A stretch of 49,409 bases of DNA from Lachnospiraceae bacterium. GTDB taxonomy: Bacteria > Bacillota > Clostridia > Lachnospirales > Lachnospiraceae. The DNA lies in NCBI GenBank assembly GCA_021201665.1, contig JAJQEO010000047.1, positions 1-49,409 of the forward strand, given 5' to 3'. This document shows, piece by piece, positions 34,198 through 42,849 of this stretch (positions are counted from its first letter, which is position 1; every line of letters starts with the position of its first letter). A model generated the notes under the pieces. It was not told where the DNA came from. It worked only from the letters and a program-made list of their open reading frames with translations, and did not search any database. The translations under genes and the position numbers were made by a program.

Positions 34198-35901
34198 ATG
34201 ACAGCATTATTAATCATTCTGGCAGCCATCATTCTGCTGGTCATAGGTTATATCTACTATGGCTCATGGCTTGCAAAGCAGTGGGGCATTGACCCGAAAA
34301 AGGAAACTCCGGCCCACAGACTGGAGGATGGCGTTGATTATTGTGCGGCAAAGCCGCAGGTTCTGATGGGACATCACTACTCATCCATCGCAGGAGCCGG
34401 CCCGATCAACGGACCGATTCAGGCATCCGTATTTGGCTGGGTGCCGGTGTTTTTGTGGTGTGTCATCGGCGGTATTTTCTTTGGCGGTGTACAGGATTTC
34501 GGTTCTCTGTTCGCGTCCATCCGTCATGACGGCAAGACGGTCGGAGAGATCATCAGGGATTCCATGGGCAGACGTGCACAGAGACTGTTTACGATCTTTG
34601 CTTTGCTGGTACTTCTTCTGGTTATTGCTTCCTTCGTGAACGTAGTGGCTGGTACATTCTATACGGCAGCGGGTGAAAGCATGGGTATCGTGACGAACCC
34701 GACCGGCAATCAGACGACGGCTATGATTTCTCTTCTGTTTATTGTTCTGGCGATTATCTACGGCATGCTGACCAATCGTCTTGGCATGAAGACTATGCCG
34801 GCTACGATTCTCGGCGTTATCTGCATCTGCGTGATGGTCGCGTTCGGCCTGAATGTCGGCTTTGCCATGGGACGTGTCGCCTGGATCGTATTTATTGGTG
34901 CTTATATCACGATCGCTTCCCTGGTTCCGGTGTGGATCCTGCTGCAGCCTCGTGACTATCTTTCCAGCTTCCTGCTCTACGCGATGATGGCTGTCGCGCT
35001 TGTCGGCATCATCTTCTCCGCATTCGGCGGCGGCGCTGCTACCTTCAATATGCCGGCGTTTACCGGCTGGAGCAACAGCCTTGGCACGATGTTCCCGGTA
35101 CTGTTTATCACGGTTGCCTGCGGCGCCTGTTCCGGTTTCCACAGCCTGATCGCGACCGGTACGACCTCCAAGCAGCTGGACAGCGAGGCGGATGCAAAGC
35201 CGATCGCTTATGGTTCGATGCTGATCGAGTCCGCGCTCGGCATCATCGCCCTGATTGCGGTAGGCATGGTATACGATACCTATACGAGCGGCGGGTTTGG
35301 TTCCCCGTCTGTAGCGTTTGCGTCCGGTATCGCCCTGATGTTCGGCACGGACGGAACCGCGGTTAACAGCGTTATCAAGGCGCTCCTGACGCTGGCTGTT
35401 TCCGTATTCGCTCTGACGAGCCTGGACACCGGTACACGTCTGAGCCGCTTTATGTTTACGGAGATGTTCCTGAAGGAGGACGAGGCATCCTATAAGGACG
35501 CGAAGGGCATCCGCAGGCTGCTCGCGCATCCGTTGTTCGGCACGGTCTTTATGGTAGTGATCGGCTGTATCCTGGGCGGCTTGAGTCTTTCTCAGATCTG
35601 GTCACTTTTCGGAGCGGCCAACCAGCTGCTCGCCGGTATTGCCCTGATGGCAATCGCCGCGTGGCTCGGCGAGGTAGGCAAGAACAACAAGATGTTCTTC
35701 ATTCCGATGATCTTCATGCTTGCGGCTACCCTGACTTACCTGATTACGACTGTAATCAGCAGAGCAGGCACGATCGCGGCAGGCGGCGCGGCCTGGGGCG
35801 TATGGTTCCAGTTTATCTTTGCGGCTGCCATGGCGATTCTTGCGATTATCCTTGTCATTGAAGGGATACAGACCTTCGCGGCACAGGCAAAGAGATATTA
35901 A
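34198..35901 (+). CDS. cstA: Carbon starvation protein CstA (peptide/pyruvate transporter)
   Basis: 567-residue polytopic membrane protein with about 16 helices. CstA homologues take up peptides or pyruvate when carbon is scarce. MGHHYSSIAGAGPINGPIQA and FGWVPVFLWCVIGGIFFGGV near the N-terminus, TGTTSKQLDSEADAKPIAYG in the middle and LTSLDTGTRLSRF are hallmark segments. AAAGGAGAGAGG precedes the ATG. It is the third gene of the probable CodY-controlled operon starting near 33096, and is followed by a terminator. Confidence 0.95.
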   Translation: MTALLIILAAIILLVIGYIYYGSWLAKQWGIDPKKETPAHRLEDGVDYCAAKPQVLMGHHYSSIAGAGPINGPIQASVFGWVPVFLWCVIGGIFFGGVQDFGSLFASIRHDGKTVGEIIRDSMGRRAQRLFTIFALLVLLLVIASFVNVVAGTFYTAAGESMGIVTNPTGNQTTAMISLLFIVLAIIYGMLTNRLGMKTMPATILGVICICVMVAFGLNVGFAMGRVAWIVFIGAYITIASLVPVWILLQPRDYLSSFLLYAMMAVALVGIIFSAFGGGAATFNMPAFTGWSNSLGTMFPVLFITVACGACSGFHSLIATGTTSKQLDSEADAKPIAYGSMLIESALGIIALIAVGMVYDTYTSGGFGSPSVAFASGIALMFGTDGTAVNSVIKALLTLAVSVFALTSLDTGTRLSRFMFTEMFLKEDEASYKDAKGIRRLLAHPLFGTVFMVVIGCILGGLSLSQIWSLFGAANQLLAGIALMAIAAWLGEVGKNNKMFFIPMIFMLAATLTYLITTVISRAGTIAAGGAAWGVWFQFIFAAAMAILAIILVIEGIQTFAAQAKRY

Positions 35902-35912
35902 CGGGTTTCCCT

Positions 35913-35942
35913 GTAACTGTAACGAAGATTTCGAACAGTTAC
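35913..35942. repeat. Family A-like end palindrome, 30 bp
   Basis: GTAACTGT and ACAGTTAC flank CGAA-GAT-TTCG, giving a near-perfect hairpin. The ends match the family A termini; the centre differs from the 27-bp version. Confidence 0.7.
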
Positions 35943-35972
35943 TCCGGCGCCCCTTGTAAAATTAAGAATCAC

Positions 35973-36011
35973 GTACCGCTGCCCGGATTGCCTGGGCGGC
36001 GGTACATTTTT
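35973..36011 (+). terminator. Terminator of cstA
   Basis: GTACCGC-T-GCCC pairs with GGGC-G-GCGGTAC over a 9-nt loop, followed by ATTTTT. Confidence 0.88.
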
Positions 36012-36116
36012 ACACGTTAAAACTACGTTACACGTCACATACTCCGCTGCGGGACGCAAAGAGAACGAGTAACGAAAAACCACACGAAAACGATTGATTT
36101 TTGCGGCTCCCGGTGG

Positions 36117-36145
36117 TTGCGAAATATGTGGAATAATGCTATACT
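36117..36145 (+). promoter_or_regulatory. Promoter of apt
   Basis: TTGCGA (36117-36122), 17-bp spacer and TATACT (36140-36145). Start near 36152 and a leader of about 128 nt. Confidence 0.72.
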
Positions 36146-36236
36146 CGTTGGAAAATCGAATTTGCAGACAAGCCATACGCGCAAAGGTTTTCGTAAAGCT
36201 TTTGAAAAGCTTTTGAAGCCAATGCGGTCTGCGTCC

Positions 36237-36257
36237 CCGGTTTGCGGCGCAAACCGG
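36237..36257 (+). promoter_or_regulatory. Hairpin immediately before the apt ribosome binding site
   Basis: CCGGTTTGC-GGC-GCAAACCGG is a perfect 9-bp stem. It ends nine bases before AGGAGG (36267-36272), so it could limit ribosome access or protect the mRNA. A related hairpin occurs at 1936-1963. Confidence 0.6.
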
Positions 36258-36279
36258 TACATACCAGGAGGAATAAAAA

Positions 36280-36804
36280 ATGAAGAAGATTGAAGACTAT
36301 GTGAGGAGCATTCCGGATTTCCCGGAAAAGGGAATCATTTTCCGCGATGTGACCAGTATCCTGCAGGACGCGGACGGACTGCGGCTTTCCATCGATCTGA
36401 TCCAGGAGAAGCTTGCCGGTCTGGATTTTGACGTGGTTGTCGGGACAGAATCGAGAGGATTTATTTTTGGTGTCCCGGTCGCATATAATCTGCACAAGCC
36501 ATTTGTCCCGGTCCGCAAAAAGGGAAAGCTTCCCTGTGAGACGATTGAAAAGGAATATGCCCTGGAGTATGGCACCGCGACGATTGAAATGCATAAAGAT
36601 GCCATCAAGCCGGGACAGAGAGTCGTGGTGATTGATGACCTGATAGCGACGGGAGGTACGATCGAGGCAGCCGCGCAGCTGATCGAGGAGCTTGGCGGCG
36701 AGGTGGTCAAGGTCGTGTTTCTGATGGAGCTGGCGGGGCTGAAGGGACGCGAAAAGCTCGCGAAGTATGACGTGGAATCCGTGATCTGCTATGAAGGAAA
36801 GTAA
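36280..36804 (+). CDS. apt: Adenine phosphoribosyltransferase
   Basis: Salvages adenine to AMP with PRPP. 174 residues, usual length. IPDFPEKGIIFRDVTSILQD at the N-terminus, GTESRGFIFGVPVAYNLHKP, KKGKLPCETIEKEYALEYGT and the PRPP-binding loop VVVIDDLIATGGT are all canonical. AGGAGG precedes the ATG. Apt next to relA is a common clostridial order. The stop TAA is shared with the GTAAC end of a family A element. Confidence 0.97.
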   Translation: MKKIEDYVRSIPDFPEKGIIFRDVTSILQDADGLRLSIDLIQEKLAGLDFDVVVGTESRGFIFGVPVAYNLHKPFVPVRKKGKLPCETIEKEYALEYGTATIEMHKDAIKPGQRVVVIDDLIATGGTIEAAAQLIEELGGEVVKVVFLMELAGLKGREKLAKYDVESVICYEGK

Positions 36805-37012
36805 CTATTCAGGACAGTACCTCGCACTTGCTGCGAGGTACGTATGAAAACGTATATTTTACAGGAAAAAGCCCTCGCCGGGTGGCATCCCACACTTCGT
36901 GTGGGATATTCCATCGCGCAGCGATTTTAAATGGACTTTTTCCCTCGCCGGGATGGCATCCCGCACTTTGTGCGGGATAAGTCCCGTAACTGTGAAGGTA
37001 CTGAACAGTTAC
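36801..37012 (+). repeat. Dispersed repeat family A, composite copy of 212 bp
   Basis: The left end GTAACTATTCAGGACAG begins at 36801 and supplies the apt stop codon. The right end palindrome is 36986-37012, ending CAGTTAC. Hairpin 1 is TACCTCGC...GCGAGGTA and hairpin 2 ACGT-ATGAAA-ACGT. Between the ends lie two ~40-bp direct repeats, each with a 9-bp hairpin: ATCCCACAC/GTGTGGGAT (36887-36907) and ATCCCGCAC/GTGCGGGAT (36958-36978), differing by a compensated base pair. Confidence 0.88.
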
Positions 37013-37118
37013 GAAGGAAATTGAGAGCAGATTCTTAGCGGGGGCTGCACAAACACTATGGAATAAAACACTACGGACAAGACGATTGGCCAGCTATGAC
37101 GGAAGGTGGTGAGACCGG

Positions 37119-39422
37119 ATGATAAAGGATATGAATGAAACCCTTACGAAAAGCGAAGAAATCAAAAAAGTGGATGCCGGTGTGAAGAAAATGGAAGATT
37201 TTACAGACCCGGAGGAGCTTTATGGGGAGCTGATTGCAAGTGTTCAGAAGTACCATCCTTCTGACGATATTTCCATGATTGAGAAGGCGTACCGGGTCGC
37301 TTCTGACGCGCATAAGGACCAGAAGCGGAAGTCCGGCGAGCCCTACATCATTCATCCGCTCTGTGTCGCGATCATTCTGGCTGACCTGGAGCTGGATAAG
37401 GAGACGATCGTGGCGGGGCTGCTGCACGATGTTGTGGAAGACACGGTCATGACCTCCGAGGATCTGCGCGAGCAGTTCGGCGAAGAGGTGGAGCTGCTGG
37501 TCGACGGCGTGACCAAGCTGGGCAAGCTGAGCTACCCGGCGGATAAGATCGACGTGCAGGCGGAAAACCTGCGAAAAATGTTCCTGGCGATGGCAAAGGA
37601 TATCCGCGTGATTCTGGTTAAGCTGGCGGACCGTCTCCACAATATGCGCACGGCGCAGTACTGGTCGCCGGAGACGCAGAAAAAGAAAGCGCGCGAGACC
37701 ATGGAGGTCTATGCCCCCATCGCGCACCGGCTGGGCATTTCCAAGATCAAGGTCGAGCTGGATGACCTTTCTCTGAAATACCTGGAGCCGGAGATTTACT
37801 ATGACCTTGTAGATAAGATTGCCCTGAAAAAGGATGAGCGGCAGGCGTTTGTCGACAGCATTGTCGCGGAGGTCAGCCATGCGATTAAGGAAGCGGGCAT
37901 CAAGGCGCAGGTCGATGGCAGGATCAAGCATTTTTTCAGTATTTATAAAAAAATGGTCAACCAGCAGAAATCTCTGGATCAGATTTATGATCTGTTCGCT
38001 GTGCGGATTATCGTCGATACGGTCAAGGACTGTTATGCCGCGCTCGGTGTGATCCATGAAATGTATAAGCCGATCCCGGGACGATTTAAGGATTACATCG
38101 CCATGCCGAAGCAGAATATGTATCAGTCGCTCCATACGACGCTGATCGGCCCGAGCGGGACGCCCTTTGAGATCCAGATCCGGACCTTTGAGATGCACCG
38201 TACGGCGGAATACGGCATCGCGGCGCACTGGAAGTATAAGGAAGCTGCGGATGGCAAAGCATCCAGCTCGAAGAGCGAGGAGGCGAAGCTGAGCTGGCTG
38301 CGTCAGGTGCTGGACTGGCAGAGATCGGATAACCGGGAGTTTATGAGCCTCTTAAAGAGCGATTTTGACCTGTTTGCGGAGAGCGTTTACTGCTTCACGC
38401 CGGCGGGGGATGTGAAAAACCTGCCGAACGGCTCCACGCCGATTGATTTCGCCTACAGCATCCACAGCGCGGTCGGGAACCGGATGATCGGCGCCCGCGT
38501 CAACGGCAAGCTGGTGACGATTGATTATGTGATTCAGAACGGCGACCGGATTGAGATCATTACATCACAGAATTCCAGAGGTCCTAGCCGGGACTGGCTG
38601 AAGATTGTCAAAAGCTCACAGGCGAAAAATAAGATCAACCAGTGGTTCCGCCAGGAGCTGAAGGAAGAGAATATCGTCAAGGGCAAAGAGATGATTGCCG
38701 CGTACTGTAAGGCCAAGGGACTGGTGCTTTCAGACCTGCTCAGACCCGCCTATATGGACCGGGTGATGTCCAAATACGGTTTCCGGGACTGGGATTCTGT
38801 GATGGCTGCTCTGGGACACGGAGGTCTCAAGGAAGGCCAGATTGTCAATAAGCTGCTGGAGGGCTACGAGCAGGATCACCGCAAGGAGGTCACGGATGAG
38901 CAGATTATTGAGGCCGTGCAGAATGCAAAAGACGCCTCTCCGGTGCGGATCAAAAAGACGCGGGGCGGGATCATGGTGCAGGGGATTCACGACGTCAGCG
39001 TCCGTTTCGCGAAATGCTGCAGCCCGATCCCGGGAGACGAGATAGTCGGATTTGTCACACGCGGCAGAGGGGTTACCGTCCACCGCACAGATTGTATCAA
39101 TATTATAAACCTTCCGGAGAGCGAGCGGGTGCGGCTGATTGAGGCGGAATGGCAGAGCGAAGAGTCCGCCTCTGACCAGGGGCTGTACCTGGCTGAGATT
39201 ATCATCTACTGTAATAACCGCACCGGACTGCTGGTGGATATCACTAAGGTGTTTACCGAGCGGAAGATTGATGTGCAGTCTGTCAATTCACGCACGAGCA
39301 AGCAGGGGATTGCCACGATCGCGCTGTCCTTCGAAGTGCCTGGAAAGGATACCCTGCAGTACCTGATTGAGCGGATCCGCCAGATTGACAGTGTGATTGA
39401 CATCGAAAGGACAACGGGGTGA
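37119..39422 (+). CDS. relA: Bifunctional (p)ppGpp synthetase/hydrolase (Rel)
   Basis: Makes and degrades the alarmone (p)ppGpp in response to starvation. 767 residues, full-length long RSH protein. The hydrolase domain carries YIIHPLCVAIIL and LLHDVVEDT (His103, Asp104), so hydrolase activity should be intact. The synthetase domain spans about 240-390 (DLFAVRIIVDTVKDCYAALG, PIPGRFKDYIAMPKQNMYQS). TGS follows near 420 (VYCFTPAGDVKNLPNGSTPI), then a Cys-containing zinc-finger/helical region (VRFAKCCSPIPGDEIVGFVT) and a C-terminal ACT domain. The MBL gene overlaps its stop. Confidence 0.97.
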   Translation: MIKDMNETLTKSEEIKKVDAGVKKMEDFTDPEELYGELIASVQKYHPSDDISMIEKAYRVASDAHKDQKRKSGEPYIIHPLCVAIILADLELDKETIVAGLLHDVVEDTVMTSEDLREQFGEEVELLVDGVTKLGKLSYPADKIDVQAENLRKMFLAMAKDIRVILVKLADRLHNMRTAQYWSPETQKKKARETMEVYAPIAHRLGISKIKVELDDLSLKYLEPEIYYDLVDKIALKKDERQAFVDSIVAEVSHAIKEAGIKAQVDGRIKHFFSIYKKMVNQQKSLDQIYDLFAVRIIVDTVKDCYAALGVIHEMYKPIPGRFKDYIAMPKQNMYQSLHTTLIGPSGTPFEIQIRTFEMHRTAEYGIAAHWKYKEAADGKASSSKSEEAKLSWLRQVLDWQRSDNREFMSLLKSDFDLFAESVYCFTPAGDVKNLPNGSTPIDFAYSIHSAVGNRMIGARVNGKLVTIDYVIQNGDRIEIITSQNSRGPSRDWLKIVKSSQAKNKINQWFRQELKEENIVKGKEMIAAYCKAKGLVLSDLLRPAYMDRVMSKYGFRDWDSVMAALGHGGLKEGQIVNKLLEGYEQDHRKEVTDEQIIEAVQNAKDASPVRIKKTRGGIMVQGIHDVSVRFAKCCSPIPGDEIVGFVTRGRGVTVHRTDCINIINLPESERVRLIEAEWQSEESASDQGLYLAEIIIYCNNRTGLLVDITKVFTERKIDVQSVNSRTSKQGIATIALSFEVPGKDTLQYLIERIRQIDSVIDIERTTG

Positions 39423-40054
39423 GAGCATTGAAAAACATTCAGATGGAGACACTTGTGCTGGGAATGGTGTCTACGAACTGCTACCTTGTAAAAAACAGGG
39501 AGACTGGCGCGATGCTGGTGATTGACCCGGCGGAGGACGAGGAGCGTATTGCGCAGAGGGTTGCCGCAATGGGGGGCACTCCGGAGGCGATTCTGCTGAC
39601 GCACGGCCATTTTGATCATATCGGCGCCGCTGACGCTCTCAGGAAAAAATACCAGATTCCGGTCTGTGTTCTCGATGAGGAGCGGGAGATTCTGGAGGAT
39701 CCGGTGAAAAATCTGACCTTCTGGAACGGGCCGGGCTACGCTCTTAAGGCGGACCGCTTTTTCCGGGATCAGGAGGAGCTTACTATGGCGGGATTTTTTA
39801 CCCGCGTTTTGCATACGCCCGGGCATACGGTCGGCAGCACGTGCTATTATCTGCCGTATGAGAATGTGCTTTTTTCCGGGGATACGCTGTTTCGCTGCAG
39901 CGCGGGCAGGACGGATTTTCCGACCGGAAGCATGGGGGCGATCCATCACTCCCTCCATGAAAAGCTGTTTTCGCTGCCGGAAGAGACGGAGGTGTTTCCG
40001 GGGCATGACGCGGCGACCACGATCGCGTATGAAAAGCGATTTAATCCTTATTGA
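39419..40054 (+). CDS. MBL-fold metallohydrolase, glyoxalase II-like
   Basis: 211 residues with a GTG start overlapping the relA stop by four bases (GTGA), so it is translationally coupled. The metal site is THGHFDHIG (His62, His64, Asp66, His67), with TPGHTVGS and FSGDTLF supplying further ligands and VFPGHD the last histidine. This is the GloB/YcbL-type subgroup commonly found after relA in Firmicutes. No C-terminal glutathione-binding domain of true glyoxalase II is present, so the thioester substrate is unknown. Confidence 0.9.
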   Translation: MRALKNIQMETLVLGMVSTNCYLVKNRETGAMLVIDPAEDEERIAQRVAAMGGTPEAILLTHGHFDHIGAADALRKKYQIPVCVLDEEREILEDPVKNLTFWNGPGYALKADRFFRDQEELTMAGFFTRVLHTPGHTVGSTCYYLPYENVLFSGDTLFRCSAGRTDFPTGSMGAIHHSLHEKLFSLPEETEVFPGHDAATTIAYEKRFNPY

Positions 40055-40123
40055 TTTACCCCTTTCGGACAGGGATTCCCATCTGGTTTCAGTTTGACTC
40101 GCCAGGATCTTAGTACCGTTTGT

Positions 40124-40183
40124 GTAACTGTTCAGGACAGTACTTCGCACTTGCTGCGAAGTACATATGAAAATGTATATTTA
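40124..40183 (+). repeat. Dispersed repeat family A, copy 4 (left part)
   Basis: GTAACTGTTCAGGACAG, hairpin 1 TACTTCGC...GCGAAGTA and hairpin 2 ACAT-ATGAAA-ATGT, where both arms changed relative to ACGT/ACGT in other copies. No clear right end is visible before hemZ. Confidence 0.88.
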
Positions 40184-40246
40184 CCCATTTGTTTGCGCAG
40201 ATTGGCAAAATTTTAGCTCCGGCCTGGCCGGGGCAGGTATTACAGT

Positions 40247-41926
40247 ATGATAAAAGTAAGATTAAACAGACAGACATTTCAATACGATGTTCATTCTCTT
40301 GTTCGGGCGTTCTACCCCAGGCAGGAGGTACGTGTGGACTGTAGTGGGACACCGGCTGCCGTGCGGGAGACTCATGTAGACTGCCCTGGAGTGCTAACTT
40401 CGGAGCAGGAGGCTTTGCCGGAAACGGCTCAGGCATCCTGCCGGATGGATAAACACCGGACAAACGAAAAGGACGGCCTTGATGAGGTCCTTTTTGAACT
40501 TGAGATCTGTTTTACACTTTTTGAGCAGGATGATGGAGATGGCAGTCCTCATTCAGTGCTGGCTGTCCGCCTGTTTTCCCACTCTCCGGAAATTCTGCAT
40601 ATGGAAAGCTATTGCCTGGAATCTGACCGCACAGAGACGAAAAATGAGATGAAACGCTTGCTGTACAGGCTGCTTTCAGCGTATTCAGGCAGAAAACTCC
40701 CCTGGGGAGATCTGACGGGGATCCGCCCGACCAAGATTCCGATGGCTCTTCTGCGGCAGGGGAAGTCCGATGATGAGATTGCCGATTACATGCAAAGCAC
40801 TTATTACACCAGCCCGGAAAAAAGTGCGCTTGCAATTGAAATTGCGAACAGGGAGCTTTCCCTGCTTAGAAAACTTCGGTCAGGCAGCGTTGTTTCCGAC
40901 AGGGAGGCCGCGGCGGACGGAAATGCTGCAGATTATAGAGAAGCCGGGACGCCGAGCCTGCCGGAGGGTTACAGCCTGTATGTTGGAATTCCGTTTTGCC
41001 CGAGCATCTGCCTGTACTGCTCGTTCAGTTCCAGTCCGCTGGATAAGTGGCGCGATCAGGTCGATCATTATCTGGACGCTCTTTGTCATGAGATTGACTG
41101 CGTGGCTGCTATGCTGCCGCATCGTCATCCAGACGCCGTTTACATCGGCGGAGGCACGCCCACCACGCTGGAAAGCGTGCAGATGGAACGTCTGCTTCTG
41201 AAAATTGAGGAACATTTTGATATAAGAGACGCGCTCGAGTTCACCGTCGAAGCGGGGCGCCCGGACAGTATCACGGCGGAGAAGCTGCAGGTATTAAAAC
41301 AACACGGTGTCACGCGTATTTCGATTAATCCGCAGACGATGAATCAGGAAACGCTGGATTTTATTGGCAGGAGACATACGACGGAACAGACGCGCGGGGC
41401 TTTTCGCCTGGCACGGGAGCTGGGATTTGACAACATCAATATGGATTTGATCGTCGGCCTTCCTGGCGAAGGTGCTCACGAGGTGGAAAGGACGATGCAG
41501 GAAATATCGGCAATGGATCCGGAGAGTCTTACGGTGCATTCTCTTGCCGTCAAACGAGCCGCCCGGCTAAGACTGTTCAGTGAGGAGCATCAGGAGTTGA
41601 GCTTTGAAAACAGCAGCGAAATCATGGATATGGCGGCCGCGTACGCGAAAAAGGCGGGGCTGTATCCTTATTATCTTTACCGTCAGAAAAATATGGCCGG
41701 TAATTTCGAAAATGTCGGCTATGCGAAAAAAGGATGCGAGGGTCTTTACAATATTCTGATTATGGAAGAAGTCCAGTCGATCATAGCGCTTGGAGCAGGG
41801 GCGGCCACAAAGCTGAAGCGTCCCGGCAATCGGATTGAGCGGATTGAAAATGTCAAGGATATCAGAAATTATATTGAGCGGATCGATGAGATGATAGAGA
41901 GAAAGAAGAAGGGGCTGTATGAGTGA
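40247..41926 (+). CDS. hemZ: Oxygen-independent coproporphyrinogen III dehydrogenase-like radical SAM protein HemZ
   Basis: Radical SAM enzyme of the HemN/HemZ group. 559 residues. The cluster motif is C251-x3-C255-x2-C258 in PFCPSICLYCSF; YIGGGTPTTL, FTVEAGRPDSI, RISINPQTM and NMDLIVGLPGEG follow the HemN pattern. An N-terminal ~170-residue HemZ extension contains DLTGIRPTKI. That part carries a variable stretch with an RVDCSG/HVDCPG repeat, likely an expanded loop near residues 25-75. Lachnospiraceae often have HemZ without a full haem pathway, so the substrate is uncertain. The HD-GYP gene overlaps its end by eight bases. Confidence 0.93.
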   Translation: MIKVRLNRQTFQYDVHSLVRAFYPRQEVRVDCSGTPAAVRETHVDCPGVLTSEQEALPETAQASCRMDKHRTNEKDGLDEVLFELEICFTLFEQDDGDGSPHSVLAVRLFSHSPEILHMESYCLESDRTETKNEMKRLLYRLLSAYSGRKLPWGDLTGIRPTKIPMALLRQGKSDDEIADYMQSTYYTSPEKSALAIEIANRELSLLRKLRSGSVVSDREAAADGNAADYREAGTPSLPEGYSLYVGIPFCPSICLYCSFSSSPLDKWRDQVDHYLDALCHEIDCVAAMLPHRHPDAVYIGGGTPTTLESVQMERLLLKIEEHFDIRDALEFTVEAGRPDSITAEKLQVLKQHGVTRISINPQTMNQETLDFIGRRHTTEQTRGAFRLARELGFDNINMDLIVGLPGEGAHEVERTMQEISAMDPESLTVHSLAVKRAARLRLFSEEHQELSFENSSEIMDMAAAYAKKAGLYPYYLYRQKNMAGNFENVGYAKKGCEGLYNILIMEEVQSIIALGAGAATKLKRPGNRIERIENVKDIRNYIERIDEMIERKKKGLYE

Positions 41927-42587
41927 AAACACGTCGGGCTATAAAAAAGAATACCCGATTATCCGCCCAAGCATAACCAGGGAGCTGACGCACGCAAGTA
42001 CGGTCAGTAATCTGGCTTTCCGGGTTGGAAAGGAAATGGGCTTTTCCATGGAAACCTGCCACGAACTGGCAGTAGCCGGCTTTGTGCACGATATTGGAAA
42101 GCTGGAGCTGGCGCAGTATGTGCGGGGGCATGAGGATGAGACTCTGGTGATCGAGGAGATGAAATACGTCCGCCTTCATTCTGTACTTGGGGCGGAAATT
42201 CTGCAAAAAAAAGGATATTCACAGAAAATCGTGGATATGGTAAAATTCCACCACGAAAACTGCGACGGCACCGGCTATCCGATGAATCTGACGCGTATGG
42301 AGATTCCGATCGGAGCGCGGATTCTGCGAGTCAGCGACGTGTTTGCGGCTCTGACCTCAGACCGACCGTACCGTGCGGCGTTTGAGGTGGATACCGCAGT
42401 GGATCTGATGATCGAGGAGTCAAAAAATTATGATCTCGAGGTGTTCCTGGCTTTTCTGCGGGTCATCCACCAGCCGGATATTCTGGATGTAATAGACACA
42501 ACAGGTCTGGAGCGTGACCTGACGGAAGCCCTCCACTCGACAGAGGAGAAGCTGACAGAGTATATCCTGGATACAGATATAAAGTAA
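41919..42587 (+). CDS. HD-GYP-type phosphohydrolase domain protein
   Basis: 222 residues. HDIGKLEL (His57, Asp58), a HSVLGAEIL helix, HHENCDGTGYP and RILRVSDVFAALTSDRPYR are the HD-GYP signatures of cyclic-di-GMP (or related nucleotide) phosphodiesterases. No receiver or other sensor domain is attached, so this is a stand-alone catalytic unit. The start overlaps hemZ by eight bases, implying cotranscription and coupling. The C-terminal ~60 residues are helical and unassigned. Confidence 0.88.
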   Translation: MSENTSGYKKEYPIIRPSITRELTHASTVSNLAFRVGKEMGFSMETCHELAVAGFVHDIGKLELAQYVRGHEDETLVIEEMKYVRLHSVLGAEILQKKGYSQKIVDMVKFHHENCDGTGYPMNLTRMEIPIGARILRVSDVFAALTSDRPYRAAFEVDTAVDLMIEESKNYDLEVFLAFLRVIHQPDILDVIDTTGLERDLTEALHSTEEKLTEYILDTDIK

Positions 42588-42600
42588 GTGGACAGAAGCG

Positions 42601-42825
42601 AAACAGGCATATGTAAAGCTGACGGAAGCGATACATGCTAACGAGAAACAGGCACGTGCGAAATATACGGAGACATGGCATGCGAATAGGAAAAATACAG
42701 ATGAAAAACAGGCATATGTGAAATACACAGGTATGAAACGTACGGCGAGAAATAGATAGATACAAAGCGCATGGATGCAAAACAGAAGAATACGAAACTT
42801 ATAGATATGAAATAACAGGAAATTA
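42601..42825. repeat. Degenerate 15-bp tandem repeat between HD-GYP gene and hisS
   Basis: About fifteen 15-bp units in register, most starting AAA and many containing ATAC or GGCATATG. AAACAGGCA recurs at 42601, 42646 and 42706, spaced 45 and 60 bp. It fills nearly the whole gap and ends 9 bp before the hisS ribosome binding site region. Confidence 0.78.
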
Positions 42826-42849
42826 TAAACAGGACAAGGAGGAATTCCT

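Larger units (their letters stand above)
35902..36279. other. Intergenic region between cstA and apt
   Basis: 378 bp: a family A end palindrome (35913-35942), the cstA terminator (35973-36011), the apt promoter (36117-36145) and the apt leader with a hairpin (36237-36257). No gene is supported. Confidence 0.65.

Noticed and set aside
34381..35529. 382-codon minus-strand frame opposite cstA
   Set aside because: It is an antisense shadow of a highly conserved transporter, with low-complexity Arg/His/Gln-rich translation.
36880..36985. CRISPR-like or tRNA-like reading of the twin hairpins
   Set aside because: There are only two copies and no conserved tRNA loops; they are better explained as repeats within a family A element.
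42588..42849. T-box leader for hisS
   Set aside because: No T-box sequence, specifier loop or terminator/antiterminator pair; the region is a 15-bp repeat array.
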